From Bdellovibrionales bacterium (lineage in GTDB: Bacteria; Bdellovibrionota; UBA2428), in contig JAFEAR010000051.1 in assembly GCA_018266335.1 (NCBI GenBank), positions 1-38,188 on the forward strand: a stretch of 38,188 bases of DNA, in the 5' to 3' direction. The notes beneath the pieces were generated by a model. It searched no databases. It was given only the letters and a program-made list of their open reading frames with translations, and was not told the DNA's origin. The stretch's first letter is position 1. Every line of letters starts with the position of its first letter. Below are positions 24,797 to 33,051 of this stretch, one piece after another. The translations under genes and the position numbers were made by a program.

Positions 24797-25867
24797 ATGA
24801 GTTTTCGAAATTTTGCATTGGTAGCGACGTTACTTTTTTCCGTTAGTGTACGAGCCGCAGAACCCGAAATCCAATGGCGAACACCCGACCTCAAAGCTGC
24901 TATTGAAGAGTCCAGTAACACCCATAAAACTATCCTGGCATTTTTTTATGCCGACTGGTGCGGTCCTAGCCAGCGCATGTTGAAAGAAGTTTTTCATGAT
25001 CCCTCATTAGTGGAGCTCATAAATCGTGATTTTATCCCGCTTAAGTTTGAGCAAACCGTCAACGCCGCCGAGCACGCTCAGTATCACATAAACAAATTCC
25101 CCGTAACAATCCTCATGCGCGCTGGAAACGGGGAGGAAATCGAGCGCCTTCTGCCTAACGACCCCAGCGCATACAGCGCGACACTCGTTGACGGTCGGGA
25201 TCACGGGGAAACCATTTCTGAGTTAGAAGCAAAGCTGAGCCAAAATCCCGGTTCATTTGCGCTCAAGAGTGAAATTCTATTCAAGAACGCAAACCTCGTG
25301 CGTCCTGATGCTGCCGTCACTATGCTCGAGCGGATCAAAGCAGAACATCCAGACATGTATCCGGCCTGGGAAGAAAAGTTTCTTTTGGGTGTGGGGAATT
25401 CTTTCACGGATGATCGCCACTTCAAAGAAGCCATTCCTTACTTCGAGCAGCTAACCCGGTCGCCCGATGTCGCCTTCCAAAAGGAGGGCTTGCTGCTTTT
25501 GTCACGCTGCCAGTGGAATTCCTATCGAGAGATGGATGCGCAGGCGACGCTCAAGGAGGGGATTCGTCGCTTCCCCGACGATCTTGTATTTTACATGTAC
25601 TACGTTGCAAATGCCTATTTTGGTAAACTTGTGGATGCCGAAACTTATACTGTTGGCGATGCCGGCTTGAACGTGAAAACTTCCACTTGGGACATGGCTG
25701 TTTATCGCTACTACTATGCTCACGTACTCGATGAAGTGGCTCAGAACCTAAAGCGCGCCTTAGATCTGGCAGAAGAAGCCGTGAGTCTTGCGCCAGACAA
25801 TCAAGGATTGAAGACCTATCGCGATGACTTAAAACGCAGATTGGGCGCAAGTCGATTTAAGGGGTGA
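24797..25867 (+). CDS. Periplasmic thioredoxin-fold protein with TPR-like C terminus
   Basis: 356 residues. A signal peptide (SFRNFALVATLLFSVSVRAA) is followed by a thioredoxin-like domain with FFYADWCGPSQRMLKEVF: the motif is WCGPS, with a single Cys55 and the resolving Cys replaced by Ser58. The cis-Pro loop FPVTILM is kept. Residues 160-350 are helical repeats of TPR type (AIPYFEQL, LSRCQWNSY, ALDLAEEAVSLAP). It may bind substrates in mixed disulfides or act as an adaptor. Starts the cargo block that interrupts the T4SS operon. Confidence 0.8.
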   Translation: MSFRNFALVATLLFSVSVRAAEPEIQWRTPDLKAAIEESSNTHKTILAFFYADWCGPSQRMLKEVFHDPSLVELINRDFIPLKFEQTVNAAEHAQYHINKFPVTILMRAGNGEEIERLLPNDPSAYSATLVDGRDHGETISELEAKLSQNPGSFALKSEILFKNANLVRPDAAVTMLERIKAEHPDMYPAWEEKFLLGVGNSFTDDRHFKEAIPYFEQLTRSPDVAFQKEGLLLLSRCQWNSYREMDAQATLKEGIRRFPDDLVFYMYYVANAYFGKLVDAETYTVGDAGLNVKTSTWDMAVYRYYYAHVLDEVAQNLKRALDLAEEAVSLAPDNQGLKTYRDDLKRRLGASRFKG

Positions 25868-25984
25868 ATCGCTTTGAGCGGATTTTAACAATTTGCTAAA
25901 GAAAAAGAGCGATCGAAAGCGAAAACAGTTCTACTGCTCTCTCAAGTAATGGCATACTTGGGCCATAACCAGGAGGCCATTATT

Positions 25985-26353
25985 ATGAAAATTATTTCTT
26001 CGTTTGCTATTCTCACGTTGTCGCTAACACTTCCAGCGCTTGCCGCCGGAAGACATCCTGCCAGTAGCGCAGTCACGGCTGAAGATATCGCGGTGGTGAA
26101 GAAGCAGTATCGCAATTTACTTCGGCAGCTAAAGGGCGTTACCATGTTGAGCGTTGGCAACTGCGATGCTTCCGGAAATTTGGCCAAGAGCGGAGGTGTA
26201 AAACCCTGTTTGCAGGTTGGATTCGAGACGGAGCAAGATCGCACTCGAGCAGCCGATATTCTTCCGGTACCTTTCGATCTTGATGGAGTTTCCGTTGACT
26301 TTGCGGTTACCGGTCCCATTGCACCCGTACCGGGAGTGACAGTGCACAACTAA
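25985..26353 (+). CDS. Small secreted hypothetical protein
   Basis: 122 residues. ATG 25985 is chosen because AGGAGG at 25971-25976 lies eight bases before it; the frame opens at 25949. Signal peptide KIISSFAILTLSLTLPALAA. Two cysteines (GNCDASG, KPCLQVG) probably pair in the periplasm. The C terminus is hydrophobic and Pro/Gly-rich (VTGPIAPVPGVTVHN). No family recognised. It is followed 17 bases later by the TIGR02147-type gene. Confidence 0.6.
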   Translation: MKIISSFAILTLSLTLPALAAGRHPASSAVTAEDIAVVKKQYRNLLRQLKGVTMLSVGNCDASGNLAKSGGVKPCLQVGFETEQDRTRAADILPVPFDLDGVSVDFAVTGPIAPVPGVTVHN

Positions 26354-26370
26354 GCCCTTATTCTTTGCCT

Positions 26371-27204
26371 ATGAAGGGGATTTACTCTTATCGAGACTAT
26401 CGTGTGTTTTTGCGCGACTTTTATGTTGAACAAAAATCTATGCGAAAGGGATACACCTATAACTCGTTTTCAAAAACGGCTGGCATCCGATCCCCCAACT
26501 ATCTTAAGCTGGTTATAGACGGTCAGCGCAATCTGACCACTGTAAACATTCAACAGTTCGCACGTGCCCTGTCTCTTTTGGGAGATGAGTTGGAGTATTT
26601 TGAAAGCCTTGTGCTCTACAATCAAGCGCAACTTTCTCAAGAAAAGCGTTTCTACAAACGACGAATGAATCTTCTTAAGAGCAGTAAATCGCCAAACCTT
26701 GTCCATTCCGCACCCAGCGAGCTACTCAAGCACTGGGCTTATCCCGCCGCTCTTTTAAGTCTTCATAGGCAGCAAGTGGCGCAAGGGCGCGACCGTCTCC
26801 AGAAACTACTTTTCGTATCGGCAGATGAGGCCGATTCCCTTGTAAAAAAATTTCTTGATCTTGGGCTACTCGTGCAAGCAAAGGATGGAACATTGTCGGT
26901 GAGTTCCGATCAGGTGGTACTCAATGACCCACGCGCTCTCAGCCGTTTGCAGAAATACTTTCTCGAAGGGCAGCTCAATTGCTCTCTAAAAGCTTTCCGC
27001 GTCGGTTATAGTAAAGGCGAGGCTAAATTTGTGTCTCATTGTTTAACCGTGCCTCGTGATTCGCTTGCAGATGTAGCTGCTAAGATTCGATCTTTTTTGG
27101 AGGATTTAACGGCAACATTCGATCGCGATCTAGAAAGCACATCCGATTTCGACGTCGTTCAGATTAACGCGCAGATTTTTCTGCCTCAAACTGTGATCGA
27201 ATAG
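26371..27204 (+). CDS. TIGR02147-family (DUF4423-like) protein
   Basis: 277 residues from ATG 26371. The N terminus IYSYRDYRVFLRDFY, then FSKTAGIRSPNYLKLVIDGQRNL, is the signature of the TIGR02147 family, with an XRE-like HTH look, common in Bdellovibrionota and Fibrobacteres. The C-terminal region (residues about 95-277) is a putative sensor or DUF4423 part. Function in the family is not established; a regulator is likely. It converges with the next gene with no gap at all. Confidence 0.8.
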   Translation: MKGIYSYRDYRVFLRDFYVEQKSMRKGYTYNSFSKTAGIRSPNYLKLVIDGQRNLTTVNIQQFARALSLLGDELEYFESLVLYNQAQLSQEKRFYKRRMNLLKSSKSPNLVHSAPSELLKHWAYPAALLSLHRQQVAQGRDRLQKLLFVSADEADSLVKKFLDLGLLVQAKDGTLSVSSDQVVLNDPRALSRLQKYFLEGQLNCSLKAFRVGYSKGEAKFVSHCLTVPRDSLADVAAKIRSFLEDLTATFDRDLESTSDFDVVQINAQIFLPQTVIE

Positions 27205-27723
27205 CTATACACACTGACCTAGATTAGAAGTATGCGGAGTGAATTCTTCGAGTTCAATGCTGCGTTTCTGAATCGAGCCGTCATCAGACCGATAGATTAA
27301 AAATCTGCCTTTGGCTTCAATGTTTAGGTCAAGACACCTTGGGGTTCTAAATCTAAGAGCCTTGAACTTAACTCGATAGGGATAGGCAAGGCTGTTCGAA
27401 TCGAAGCCGACCATGACGGGAGCTTCGATTTCAATTTCGTAATGGTCCTGCTCCCCGACGGGAAGCCACTTTAACTCTAAGGCATCTTTTGCTCCGAGAA
27501 GCATAGCCCAATTTTCTTGGCCGATGAACGAAAGATTCGGTCCTGAGAGGCCATCAATCGAGTGATGTTCAAAAGCCAACTCGAAGGCCGACTGGATTTC
27601 TCTCTTGTCTACTTTTGTCAAATCGCCAGCAACAGCGACACGCCCAAGAGCGAGAAGACAAATGGCGCTAGCCAAAACAAGAGTTAACAAAGACAAGGGT
27701 TTGACTTCACGACTTGATTTCAT
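27205..27723 (-). CDS. Exported hypothetical protein
   Basis: 172 residues on the minus strand, from ATG 27723. The N terminus has a basic patch and a hydrophobic stretch LSLLTLVLASAICLLALG, then AVAGD, a signal peptide or anchor. The body is beta-rich with two to three cysteines (PRCLDLN, GQCV at the very end). No family recognised. It is convergent with the TIGR02147 gene and opposite in direction to the T4SS operon, which confirms that this block is an insertion in that operon. Confidence 0.6.
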   Translation of the reverse strand: MKSSREVKPLSLLTLVLASAICLLALGRVAVAGDLTKVDKREIQSAFELAFEHHSIDGLSGPNLSFIGQENWAMLLGAKDALELKWLPVGEQDHYEIEIEAPVMVGFDSNSLAYPYRVKFKALRFRTPRCLDLNIEAKGRFLIYRSDDGSIQKRSIELEEFTPHTSNLGQCV

Positions 27724-27911
27724 ACGAGGAAGACCTTATCCGGTGTGGCCATTAAAGAAAAATAAATAATTGATATAGCTGTCATCGCCTCAACCTATAG
27801 CTTGCCTGGGATGTCGACCGGCTAAGCCCATACTTATTGCTATATGAGTTCGGGCAAATATTGCTTCGACCGGCTTTTTTAAATCATTTAGATTCAGAAG
27901 GAGGTTCTTCC

Positions 27912-28508
27912 ATAGAAGAGGAATCGCCGAACGGAAAGGCGCCCAATCAGTGGGCGCTTTTGAACAGGACTCTATTAATTTACAAAGCATCGGCCGCGAG
28001 CCTATCGGTGCTTTCGATACTGCTAGTCGGCCTGGCTTTTTACCAATCTTCGACTGATCCCATTGTTGTCGTCGATAAGTGCGATGAGAAAACCTTCCAC
28101 GAAGGAAGTCGTCAACCCATTAAACTTGGCGATGACGATATTCGGCGGTTTATCGAACGCTGGATTCGTCTTCGTTACACATGGAAGTCGCCTGACTCGG
28201 GAGCCATGCTTCGAGCCATTGAGCCCGTGTCGACGGATGGCTTTCGATCCAAGGTGAGCGAATTTCTCGCAAAGCAAAAGACCACCCAGGGCGGCAAAGA
28301 ACAGCAGGTGGAGGAGAGCGTCGCCAACATCGAAGTCGCTCTCAGTGAAAAAGATGCCATCGCAAGCTTTGATCGAATCGTGAGGATAAATGGCATTCCT
28401 ATCGTGGTACCCTCGCAAGTTTCACTTCAGATCGTTCAAGGAAAAATCAATCGATGGAACCCCCTGGGACTTTATGTGAACGGTGCGTTGGAGCATGAAG
28501 ATAAGTGA
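27912..28508 (+). CDS. virB8: VirB8-like T4SS protein, probable ATA start
   Basis: 198 residues. Short cytoplasmic N terminus (EEESPNGKAPNQWALLNRTL), one membrane helix (ASAASLSVLSILLVGLAFY) and a periplasmic domain with FIERWIRLRYTW and GKINRWNPLGLYV as in VirB8/TraE-type nucleation proteins. Start: AAGGAGG at 27898-27904, then seven bases, then in-frame ATA 27912. Upstream TTG codons at 27837 and 27861 are in frame but have no ribosome site. Overlaps virB9 by GTGA. Confidence 0.78.
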   Translation: MEEESPNGKAPNQWALLNRTLLIYKASAASLSVLSILLVGLAFYQSSTDPIVVVDKCDEKTFHEGSRQPIKLGDDDIRRFIERWIRLRYTWKSPDSGAMLRAIEPVSTDGFRSKVSEFLAKQKTTQGGKEQQVEESVANIEVALSEKDAIASFDRIVRINGIPIVVPSQVSLQIVQGKINRWNPLGLYVNGALEHEDK

Positions 28509-29245
28509 GAATATCTCCTCAGTGGGTGGTATTGGCCGGATGCTTGGCGCTGCCAGCTATAAGCTCGGCAAGTCGGGTGCGAACTCTTAACGCAAACGAC
28601 AAGTCGATGCAGCCGATCTATCTGACCATGGGAAGGTCCACCGTACTTCGGTTTGATGAAAAGCCCAAGACTGCGGTCATCGGCAACCAAAACTATTTCA
28701 GCCTGGAGTATATCGGCAGCGATCTCACGATTCAGCCGCTTGGAACGACAACGACGAACCTCTTTGTTTATACGGAGTCGCAGACTTACGGACTCATTTT
28801 GAAAGTCGGCGGGAGTGCTCTCTATGACGACTTAGTGCATGTACATTTTCGTCCCGGCGTTTTGAATTCGGGAGTGGGTTCGGTGCGGCGGGAATTAGTT
28901 GGTGAAGTACGCATCGACAGACGTGCGGAAATCAAAGGATTTGCTCGCGTGACACTTCAAAAACTCACGACGGCGGTTCCTCAAGGACTTTCGATTCTCG
29001 ACCTCGAGATTGAGAACTTGTCGAAAGAACAAATCGCGGTCGAGAAATTGAAATTTGAAATCAGGCAGGGATCGAGAGTGGTTCCCATCAACAAAATCGT
29101 CGCTGAGGTCGGTGAATTAAACCCGACAGAGGAGACAAAGGTTCGCATCATAGTTCGCGCTGCAAACCTCAAGGGTACTGCCTTGCTGCTCCAAAATAAC
29201 GATAACTCGCTGCAAATTGATATCGTCGCTACAGGGAAGCCATAG
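28505..29245 (+). CDS. virB9: VirB9-like outer-membrane-complex protein
   Basis: 246 residues from GTG 28505 (GTGA overlap with virB8). Signal peptide (ISPQWVVLAGCLALPAISSA) then beta-rich repeats: MGRSTVLRFDEKPKTAVIGN and IQPLGTTTTNLFVYTES are typical of VirB9/TrbG N-terminal domains; the C-terminal half has LSILDLEIENLSKEQIAVEKL. In the family it forms the periplasmic core with VirB10. The stop overlaps the virB10 ATA start as ATAG. Confidence 0.78.
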   Translation: MRISPQWVVLAGCLALPAISSASRVRTLNANDKSMQPIYLTMGRSTVLRFDEKPKTAVIGNQNYFSLEYIGSDLTIQPLGTTTTNLFVYTESQTYGLILKVGGSALYDDLVHVHFRPGVLNSGVGSVRRELVGEVRIDRRAEIKGFARVTLQKLTTAVPQGLSILDLEIENLSKEQIAVEKLKFEIRQGSRVVPINKIVAEVGELNPTEETKVRIIVRAANLKGTALLLQNNDNSLQIDIVATGKP

Positions 29246-30192
29246 AAAAATTTAAAGCGGCGTGGAGATGGATTAAGAATCTCGCTTCTCGAACCTTCAT
29301 CTCAAAAGAAGGAGGCAAGGTAAAAGTCGGCTGGAAGTGGCTCGTGTGGCTTATTGTCCCGATGATTGCGATATGGGTTGGCTGTAGGTTTTTCCTAAGT
29401 AAAGAGGACTCGAGCTACCTCGGTGAGAGTTCAAAGAAATTCTCTGCTCCTAACGCAGGTGCAAAACCACCCGCTTCGGGCGAGCAAACCATTCGAGGCG
29501 TCAATGTAAAATCAAACTTCGGGGGTGCGCGGGCGACCCAAGGCGGCGGGCACGGTTCTCGCGAACCATTTAAATATCGCGCCGTTCAAATCATTCAGCG
29601 CCAAGGCGGAGATCCAGACCGTGTTATTCCCATTGGCACGAGCTTCATTGGCCAATTGGTGACGGCCATTGATACTCGTGAAACCGGCCAGTTCGTCAAA
29701 GTGATTCTGCTTTACGGTGCATCTTTTGATGGCGAGCGACGCATCGAGCGAAATTCAACAATATTCGGCACCGCAAGCTACTCCGGCAAAGGCTCTAAAG
29801 TGTATATGAAGTTTCACCGGCTTCTTTTTCCGTCGGGCCAGGAATTTAAGATCGAAGCTCAGGCACTCAATGCCGTTGACTACTCGCCTGGTCTTATCGG
29901 CGAATATCACGGCACCGCCGGGGGACGCATTGGTGCGGCCGTTGGACTTACCATGCTCGCGGGCATCTCCGATGTGATGGTGGAGAGGGAAATGCCAGGG
30001 CAAAATGCACTTATGCCAACACCGAAGTCGACGCTTAAGAATGCCTTCTACAATGGGGTAGCAAAGTCGGCAGAGCAAGAAGCTCGCCGCCAGGCGGACA
30101 GTATCGGCGAAGCAGACGACTTCGTAACAGTTGAGGCTGGCGATGATGTCATAGTCAGTCTTACCGAAACCTTTAAGGGAGAACCGCTCTAG
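29242..30192 (+). CDS. virB10: VirB10/TrbI-like core-complex protein, probable ATA start
   Basis: 316 residues. ATA 29242 overlaps the virB9 stop (ATAG), with AGGGAAG about five bases upstream. N-terminal cytoplasmic part (EKFKAAWRWIKNLA), membrane helix (WLVWLIVPMIAIWVGC), a Pro/Gly-rich linker, then the beta-barrel domain: VIPIGTSFIGQLVTAIDT, FGTASYSGKGSKVYMKFHRL and LIGEYHGTAGGRIGAAVGLTM, as in VirB10. No ATG/GTG/TTG occurs before GTG 29344, which would cut into the membrane helix. ATT 29272 behind GGAGA is a second non-standard possibility. Confidence 0.8.
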   Translation: MEKFKAAWRWIKNLASRTFISKEGGKVKVGWKWLVWLIVPMIAIWVGCRFFLSKEDSSYLGESSKKFSAPNAGAKPPASGEQTIRGVNVKSNFGGARATQGGGHGSREPFKYRAVQIIQRQGGDPDRVIPIGTSFIGQLVTAIDTRETGQFVKVILLYGASFDGERRIERNSTIFGTASYSGKGSKVYMKFHRLLFPSGQEFKIEAQALNAVDYSPGLIGEYHGTAGGRIGAAVGLTMLAGISDVMVEREMPGQNALMPTPKSTLKNAFYNGVAKSAEQEARRQADSIGEADDFVTVEAGDDVIVSLTETFKGEPL

Positions 30193-31670
30193 TGTCGGCG
30201 GCGCCTGACAAGATAGGCACGGCGATCGCCGATGCCGTGGCTAAGCTCCTTTCAGTTTTTGGAAAATTACTCCGGGCTGGACTCCCGCGAGTTCCGCTAA
30301 AATCCCCCTGGTTCTACCTCAACGCCATTTCAGCTGGCTTTTTGGTTTATGTGTTCGCCCAAAACCAAATATGTATCGGCGTCGGCAGGTTCTCCGTGCC
30401 CGATCTGGTTTGCATGTGGACGTACCAAGCGATTTACGCCATCCCGCCTTGGATTCGGTGGCCGAGTATCGGCATTTGCTGCTTGTCTGCCTATGTCTCG
30501 ACTTTAGGAATTGGCGTGGTTCGTTTGAGGGCTAAATACCAACGCGGACTTGACTGCCTGGCGTTCAAAAATGGCCTCGGGTTTGGTCCTAGCTTGAGGA
30601 GCGTCATCGAGGAAGGCAGTCATACGCTGAGGCTCACCATCTTGAGTGAAGGCATTGGCACGGACCGCTACGAGACCCGAAGAGCGGATCTCGAATCGGC
30701 ATTTGGGGCGGGAATCGAGAGCATTCGGGCGTCGAATAACCCGAGATTTGTAGAAATTCGGCTCGCGAGACGAGCTATTCCTAAAAGATGCAAGTATGCC
30801 GATCTTTCAAAAGAGCTCAAAGAGCTCAAAGAGCTCAATAGCTTCGTTGTCGGCGAATCCGTCAGCGGTACGCTTACGCAATGTATTCGTGATCTACCGC
30901 ACTTGCTTATCGCTGGGACTACGGGCGGAGGTAAATCAGTGTTCTTCAAGCAAACACTCATGGGGCTGCTGCAATCCTCGCCGCGCTTGCAGCTCTATCT
31001 TTTGGACTTAAAGGGAGGCGTCGAAATGAAAGAGTTCTCGGCGCTTCCAAATGTGGAGGTTGCCAAAAATGAAATCGAGGCAGTGCAAGTGCTACGCGCT
31101 GTAGAGGCCGAAATGAATCGACGTTTTGCGTATATGGAAAAAAAAGGAATCAAAAAAATCGACTGCGAACGCGACAAACTTGATTTGATTGTAGTCGGAG
31201 TCGACGAGGCGTCTGTGCTCTACACAAAGGTCAATAAAAAATCACCGCATGGGCCTTTGATTGAAGAAGCTCGAAATCTTACCGACAGCATCTCAAAGTT
31301 GGCTCGGGCCGCTGGCATTCACCTCATTTTAGCGACTCAAAAAGTAAGCAAAGAAACCGTCGACACAAAGATTCAAGAAAACATTGGCGGCAGAGCGTGC
31401 TTTCGAATGAATACCCTTCAGGGCTCGCTCCAGGTGCTTGGCAACAAGATGGCCTACGAACTTCCGAATAATCCAGGTCGTGCTATTTGGTCGACTGGAC
31501 ACTTATTTGTGGAGGTTCAGGCGCCGCTCGTCACCGATGAAGAAATCGTTTCGACTTGTGTGAATATAAATAAAGAGTTTGTAGAGGGCGACCGCGAGAA
31601 CTTCCAGCTAATGCTGGGGCGTCCGGTTTTGCAAACTGATACCGTTTCTTTTGCCTCCGTCGCCAACTGA
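30192..31670 (+). CDS. FtsK/HerA-type DNA translocase, likely coupling protein
   Basis: 492 residues from GTG 30192, one base into the virB10 stop. Two membrane helices near the N terminus (about 38-55 and 75-110), then the motor: Walker A AGTTGGGKSVFF, LYLLDLKGGVEMKEF, Walker B IVVGVDEASVLY, LARAAGIHLILATQKVSKE and ENIGGRACFRMNTL. This is the FtsK/SpoIIIE-like form seen in TcpA and TraB-type coupling proteins rather than classical VirD4. It likely feeds DNA to the VirB channel. A tandem repeat (ELKELKELN) lies just before the motor. Confidence 0.87.
   Translation: MSAAPDKIGTAIADAVAKLLSVFGKLLRAGLPRVPLKSPWFYLNAISAGFLVYVFAQNQICIGVGRFSVPDLVCMWTYQAIYAIPPWIRWPSIGICCLSAYVSTLGIGVVRLRAKYQRGLDCLAFKNGLGFGPSLRSVIEEGSHTLRLTILSEGIGTDRYETRRADLESAFGAGIESIRASNNPRFVEIRLARRAIPKRCKYADLSKELKELKELNSFVVGESVSGTLTQCIRDLPHLLIAGTTGGGKSVFFKQTLMGLLQSSPRLQLYLLDLKGGVEMKEFSALPNVEVAKNEIEAVQVLRAVEAEMNRRFAYMEKKGIKKIDCERDKLDLIVVGVDEASVLYTKVNKKSPHGPLIEEARNLTDSISKLARAAGIHLILATQKVSKETVDTKIQENIGGRACFRMNTLQGSLQVLGNKMAYELPNNPGRAIWSTGHLFVEVQAPLVTDEEIVSTCVNINKEFVEGDRENFQLMLGRPVLQTDTVSFASVAN
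30813..30839 (+). repeat. Three 9-base tandem repeats in the translocase gene
   Basis: GAGCTCAAA is repeated three times, the last copy ending in T, encoding ELK-ELK-ELN. Copy-number change would be in frame and alter linker length between the membrane part and the motor domain. Slippage is possible but not shown. Confidence 0.75.
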
Positions 31671-32421
31671 ATCGGACAAATTGTCTGTTGTGATAACCGA
31701 CAGAGATCGAAAAATCTTTCAGTTTTTGTTCGAAAGCAAGGTCTCGAGTGCTGGACAGTTGAAGAAACGGTTCTTTCCCGGTGGCAACGAGAGTGCGGCG
31801 TTTAGACGTTTGAGAAAGCTCGTTTCGATGGGGCTACTTCGACGAATCGGATTTAGCGACGAGGGTCGACTGATCTCGCTATATAGCCTTACGGACGCTG
31901 CCTTTGATCGGTTTGTGCATATGGACGGCGTAAACGACGAGCGGTGGCAACTTCGAAGTGATTCTCCGGCGCATGATTTATCTTTAGTGGATATCAGAAT
32001 CGCCCTTGAGAAAAACTCGGCAGTCAAAGACTTCATCCCCGAGAATTCACTTCAGTCATGCTCGATGTACCAAGATGATCCAAAAATTAGGGATCTCGTG
32101 GCACTGAGATCTGACGCCGTTCTTAGGCTTTTGATCAAAAACGAGCATGAATTCGTGATCCCCCTAGAATACGAAGCAACACTGAAATCGAAGGAGCGGT
32201 GCCTATCAAAGCTGCTCAAATTCTACACGGCATACTCGGGAGCCGCCGTTTTGTTTATCTGCAAAGATAAAACTGTCATGAATCGAATGTTAGACGTCGA
32301 AGCCGAAATTGCGCTTCAGTTCAAACCAAAAGTTGGATTTTGCCTGCTAGAAAATGTTCTAAAGAATCCGTCAGAGTTAACATTTATCAAGCGGCAAGGT
32401 GATCCCTACATGGTTCGCTAA
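31651..32421 (+). CDS. Replication-relaxation (Replic_Relax)-family protein
   Basis: 256 residues. VVITDRDRKIFQFLFES followed by AGQLKKRFFPGGNESAAFRRL and LVSMGLLRRIGFSD is the winged-helix start of this family; the rest (RLLIKNEHEFVIPLEYEATL, FYTAYSGAAVLFICKD) has the nuclease-fold-like strand-E-x-E pattern seen in it. Such proteins occur beside FtsK-like pumps in integrative elements and plasmids, where they are linked to plasmid DNA processing. TTG 31651 overlaps the upstream gene; TTG 31681 or GTG 31690 are also possible starts. Last gene of the T4SS operon. Confidence 0.72.
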   Translation: MPPSPTESDKLSVVITDRDRKIFQFLFESKVSSAGQLKKRFFPGGNESAAFRRLRKLVSMGLLRRIGFSDEGRLISLYSLTDAAFDRFVHMDGVNDERWQLRSDSPAHDLSLVDIRIALEKNSAVKDFIPENSLQSCSMYQDDPKIRDLVALRSDAVLRLLIKNEHEFVIPLEYEATLKSKERCLSKLLKFYTAYSGAAVLFICKDKTVMNRMLDVEAEIALQFKPKVGFCLLENVLKNPSELTFIKRQGDPYMVR

Positions 32422-32444
32422 GTTGTAGATGGGTGTCCTGCCTT

Positions 32445-32476
32445 GTTGTCCTGTGCGTGTCCACACGTAGGACAAC
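32445..32476. terminator. Hairpin after the conjugation operon
   Basis: GTTGTCCT (32445-32452) pairs with AGGACAAC (32469-32476) and CGTGT with ACACG inside it, leaving a CC loop. No U tract, but it lies 24 bases after the last operon gene and is a good terminator or mRNA-end candidate. Confidence 0.6.
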
Positions 32477-32586
32477 TTAAGGTCGGCGTGAAGTTTCTAA
32501 CTACCAATTTTTATTAAATCCTATTGAGCGTTAACTGGCTCTCATAAGAGTCAGTCTAGCGTTTTAGGAATTCGGGAGCATTTTGA

Positions 32587-33051
32587 ATGATGAGTCGCAT
32601 TGTTTGCGTATGGGTGTTGGGCGTGGGTATGGCCGGGTGTTCGTCGATGGGAGAATCTGTCGGCGTAGGCGTGGGATCGGGTGCTGCGGCAGGAGCGGTC
32701 TTTGGTGCAGCGAGTGCATCTCGGAATAGAGGTGAAGGAGCCCTGATCGGCGCTGGAGTTGGCGCTCTGGTTGGAGGCGTGACTTCGTATTTTATTCATA
32801 AAGGACTTGAGTCAAGAGACGCCTCGACTCGAAAGGAAACTCTCTTTGGGCTTGAACGTTTTGGAGTTTCTTCAATTCCAAAAAACAATAGCACGGTGCC
32901 TTCGGTGAGCTTCCAGGTGATGGAAGAGCAGAAGATCGAAACGCATAGGCAGGGAAATAAAATCATCGAAGGGCATCGTATCTGGGTGCTCTCGGATGAC
33001 TCTGGCGTGTTACTTAGTCCTCAAGAGGCCAATAGCAAAACAAAAAAGTGA
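32587..33051 (+). CDS. Glycine-zipper lipoprotein
   Basis: 154 residues. Lipobox GMAGCSS near residue 18 after a short hydrophobic signal, then glycine-zipper sequence GVGVGSGAAAGAVFGAA and LIGAGVGALVGGVTSYF, seen in outer-membrane or pore-associated lipoproteins. The C-terminal 90 residues are polar. It may take the place of a VirB7-like lipoprotein, which is otherwise missing from this T4SS; or it may be a surface-exclusion type protein. GGGAG lies before the ATG. The stop overlaps the next gene as GTGA. Confidence 0.72.
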   Translation: MMSRIVCVWVLGVGMAGCSSMGESVGVGVGSGAAAGAVFGAASASRNRGEGALIGAGVGALVGGVTSYFIHKGLESRDASTRKETLFGLERFGVSSIPKNNSTVPSVSFQVMEEQKIETHRQGNKIIEGHRIWVLSDDSGVLLSPQEANSKTKK

